In this document: positions 60,790 to 64,000 of the stretch, piece after piece
Layout: every line of letters begins with the position of its first letter
Numbering within the stretch: the first letter of the stretch is position 1
NCBI GenBank assembly: GCA_963702955.1
Contig: OY969774.1
Location: 62,001-126,000, forward strand
Origin: VRUE01 sp963702955
GTDB taxonomy: Bacteria; Actinomycetota; Thermoleophilia; Solirubrobacterales; 70-9
Direction of reading: 5' to 3'
DNA: 64,000 bases
Program-made: the position numbers and the translations under genes
Notes under the pieces: model-generated
Told to the model about the DNA's origin: nothing
Databases searched by the model: none
What the model saw: the letters and a program-made list of their open reading frames with translations, nothing else

Positions 60790-61323
60790 GTGCAGAACGC
60801 CGCTCACGTATACGCCGAGGCGCTGTTCGAGGTGGCCCGCGAGAAGGGCCGCATCGACGCGATCGGCGAGGACCTCGGGCAGTTCGCCGCCGCGGTCGAA
60901 GCCGACCCGAACCTGCAGGTCTTCCTCTTCGGCCCGCATCTCTCCTCGGCCGAGAAGGCCGCCGGCTTGAAGCGGGCGGTGCTCGGCGCCGATCCGGAGC
61001 TGCTCAACTTCTTCGAGCTGCTGATCGAGAAGCACCGGATGCCGGAGCTGTTCCGGATCCACCGCGAGTTCGAGCAGCTGCGGAAGCGCGAGCAGCGGCT
61101 GATCGACGTGACCGTGACCAGCGCGGTCGAGCTGGACCCCGCCGTGGTCAGCAGGATCGGCGAGGAGATCGAACGCCAGACCGGCCAGAAGGCCGAGCTG
61201 GCGAGCCGGGTCAACGGGGAGATCCTCGGCGGCATCGTCCTGCAGGTCGGAAACATGGTGCTCGACGCGAGCATCAGCAGTCGCTTGGAGAAACTTCGAA
61301 AGAGCGTCGCCCAGGCGGCGTAA
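60790..61323 (+). CDS. atpH: ATP synthase F1 subunit delta
   Basis: 177 residues from GTG 60790; longer in-frame readings upstream lie within atpF. AAHVYAEALFEVAREKG and the C-terminal SRVNGEILGGIVLQVGNMVLDASISSRLEKLR are OSCP/delta hallmarks. It links the b stalk to the alpha3-beta3 head. Confidence 0.95.
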   Translation: MQNAAHVYAEALFEVAREKGRIDAIGEDLGQFAAAVEADPNLQVFLFGPHLSSAEKAAGLKRAVLGADPELLNFFELLIEKHRMPELFRIHREFEQLRKREQRLIDVTVTSAVELDPAVVSRIGEEIERQTGQKAELASRVNGEILGGIVLQVGNMVLDASISSRLEKLRKSVAQAA

Positions 61324-61342
61324 GGAGGCTTAGAGCACCCCC

Positions 61343-62903
<1,561 letters not shown>

Positions 62904-62909
62904 CCGCTC

Positions 62910-63830
62910 ATGGCTTCGCAGAAGGACGTCAAGAGCCGCATCGCGTCGATCAAGAACATCAACAAGATCACGCGGGCGATGGAGATGGTGGCCGCGGCGC
63001 GGCTGCGCCGCGCCGAGCAGCGGATCGAAGCGCTGCGACCCTACGCGCAGGGGATGCGCAAGCTGACCCGGCGCGCCGCCGAGCAGGCGGGCGGGGTTCC
63101 GCGGATCCCGGTGCTGGTCGAGCGCGAGGACGTGAAGCGGGTCGGCGTCGTCCTGATCACCGGCGACCGCGGACTGGCCGGCGCCTTCAACACGAACATC
63201 ATCCGCGACGGCCTGCGGCTGCAGGGAGAGCTGCGCGAGCGCGGCGCCGAGGCGGCGTTCTCGGCGGTCGGCCGCAAGGGCGTCTCGGCGCTGAGCTTCC
63301 GCAAACGCGAGGTCCGCACCTCCTACGTCGGCTTCACCGACCGGCCCGGCTTCGCCAACGCGCGCGAGATCGGCGAGGAGCTGACCGCCCGCTACGTCAA
63401 CGAGGAGCTGGACCGGGTCGAGCTGATCTACAACCGCTACGTCTCGCCGCTGACCCAGCACGTCTGGCGGCAGACGCTGCTGCCGCTGCAGCAGGCCGAG
63501 GTGCTCGGCGAGGGGGTCGAGGAGGAGGAAGCCGACGCCGAGGAGACCGAGATCGAGAAGGCGCACAGCCGGGCGCTCTGGGAGTACGAGCCGGAGGCCG
63601 AGGAGCTGCTCGCCCGCCTGATCCCGGAGTACGTGAACATCTCGGTCTACCGGGCGCTGCTCGAGTCCGCCGCCTCCGAGCTGGGGGCGCGGATGACCGC
63701 GATGCGCAACGCCGCCGAGAACGCGGAATCGATGATGGACGACCTGACCCTGGAGATGAACCGGGCCAGGCAGGCCGAGATCACGCAGGAGATCCTTGAG
63801 GTAGTCGCCGGCGCCGAGGCGCTGGGCTAG
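62910..63830 (+). CDS. atpG: ATP synthase F1 subunit gamma
   Basis: 306 residues. SRIASIKNINKITRAMEMVAAARLRRAEQR is the N-terminal helix, LITGDRGLAGAFNTNIIR the central fold, and MTAMRNAAENAESMMDDLTLEMNRARQAEITQEILEVVAG-type sequence ends the protein, forming the rotor coiled coil. An acidic insertion (VEEEEADAEETEIEKAH) near residue 215 is typical of actinobacterial gamma. It begins six bases after atpA. Confidence 0.95.
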   Translation: MASQKDVKSRIASIKNINKITRAMEMVAAARLRRAEQRIEALRPYAQGMRKLTRRAAEQAGGVPRIPVLVEREDVKRVGVVLITGDRGLAGAFNTNIIRDGLRLQGELRERGAEAAFSAVGRKGVSALSFRKREVRTSYVGFTDRPGFANAREIGEELTARYVNEELDRVELIYNRYVSPLTQHVWRQTLLPLQQAEVLGEGVEEEEADAEETEIEKAHSRALWEYEPEAEELLARLIPEYVNISVYRALLESAASELGARMTAMRNAAENAESMMDDLTLEMNRARQAEITQEILEVVAGAEALG

Positions 63831-63853
63831 GCCCAAAACGAGAAAAGGAACCA

Positions 63854-64000
63854 ATGGCTGAGAGCAACAACGGAACGAATGTGGGGCGGGTCGAGCAGGT
63901 GACCGGCGTCGTCGTCGACGCCGTCTTCCCCGAGAAGCTGCCGGGGATCTACTCGGCGGTGAAGATCGAGATGGCCGGCGACGAGGACCGCGAGGCGACC
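63854..64000 (+). CDS. atpD: ATP synthase F1 subunit beta, 3' end outside window
   Basis: Only the first 49 codons are present. The sequence GRVEQVTGVVVDAVFPEKLP is the standard beta N-terminal barrel. AAAAGGAA precedes the ATG at 63854. It is the expected gene after atpG; the catalytic P-loop lies beyond the window. Confidence 0.92.
   Translation, partial: MAESNNGTNVGRVEQVTGVVVDAVFPEKLPGIYSAVKIEMAGDEDREAT

Overview
The window is very GC-rich (strong G/C preference at third codon positions) and almost fully packed with genes. The rpmE, DUF1385, prfA, prmC, tsaC, glyA, wecA, atp order, the paired ArsA-like ATPases, a pH-sensing-type class III adenylate cyclase, AbiEi/DUF559 proteins, DipZ and an MGDG-synthase-like enzyme suggest an actinobacterium of the Thermoleophilia/Solirubrobacterales type. 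That placement is an inference. No rRNA, tRNA, CRISPR, phage or classical IS element was seen.

Layout. 1-7.5 kb: an unidentified gene, two ArsA-like ATPases facing a ParA-FtsZ pair, and gamma-glutamyltransferase. 7.5-17.1 kb: adenylate cyclase, an AbiEi/DUF559 protein, two methyltransferases, a GH57 enzyme with a GT4 glycosyltransferase (glycogen-type glucan), an XRE regulator, an orphan VapC, a hexapeptide acyltransferase, MeaB and a PRC-barrel protein. 17.2-21 kb: a Met/His-repeat lipoprotein, DipZ and a two-component system. 21-29 kb: acyl-CoA dehydrogenase, aldehyde dehydrogenase, an HxlR regulator with two visible operators controlling a thioesterase unit, PepA, thiolase and a HAD phosphatase. 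29.4-35.7 kb: an aa3-type cytochrome oxidase locus (cupredoxin, CoxB, CoxA, CoxC, CtaG, a 44-residue membrane protein, SCO) with a TlpA thioredoxin on the other strand. 35.9-41.6 kb: a split B12-dependent acyl-CoA mutase whose pocket residues fit isobutyryl-CoA mutase, then EtfBA and ETF-quinone oxidoreductase. 41.7-47.4 kb: small membrane proteins, a DMT permease, and a compact envelope operon (aminotransferase, epimerase fused to an MGDG-synthase-like glycosyltransferase, polysaccharide deacetylase). 47.5-50 kb: hydrolase and diguanylate cyclase. 50-58.4 kb: L31, RF1, PrmC, TsaC, SHMT, DUF354 protein and WecA. 58.4-64 kb: the ATP synthase operon, with atpA broken by one extra base.

The genes link as energy metabolism. 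Acyl-CoA oxidation and the B12 mutase feed electrons through ETF and ETF-QO to the quinone pool. The cytochrome oxidase and ATP synthase complete the chain. MeaB is the expected chaperone of the mutase.

Three signals run across the window. First, short palindromic elements of several families sit at gene ends; in several, the upstream stop codon lies in the loop. Second, many start codons lie 6-10 bases after a TAnnnT -10 box, which predicts leaderless mRNAs and revises several starts. Third, larger composite inverted repeats flank prfA, separate atpB from atpE and precede the mutase gene. The envelope operon and these elements are the best candidates for undescribed biology.
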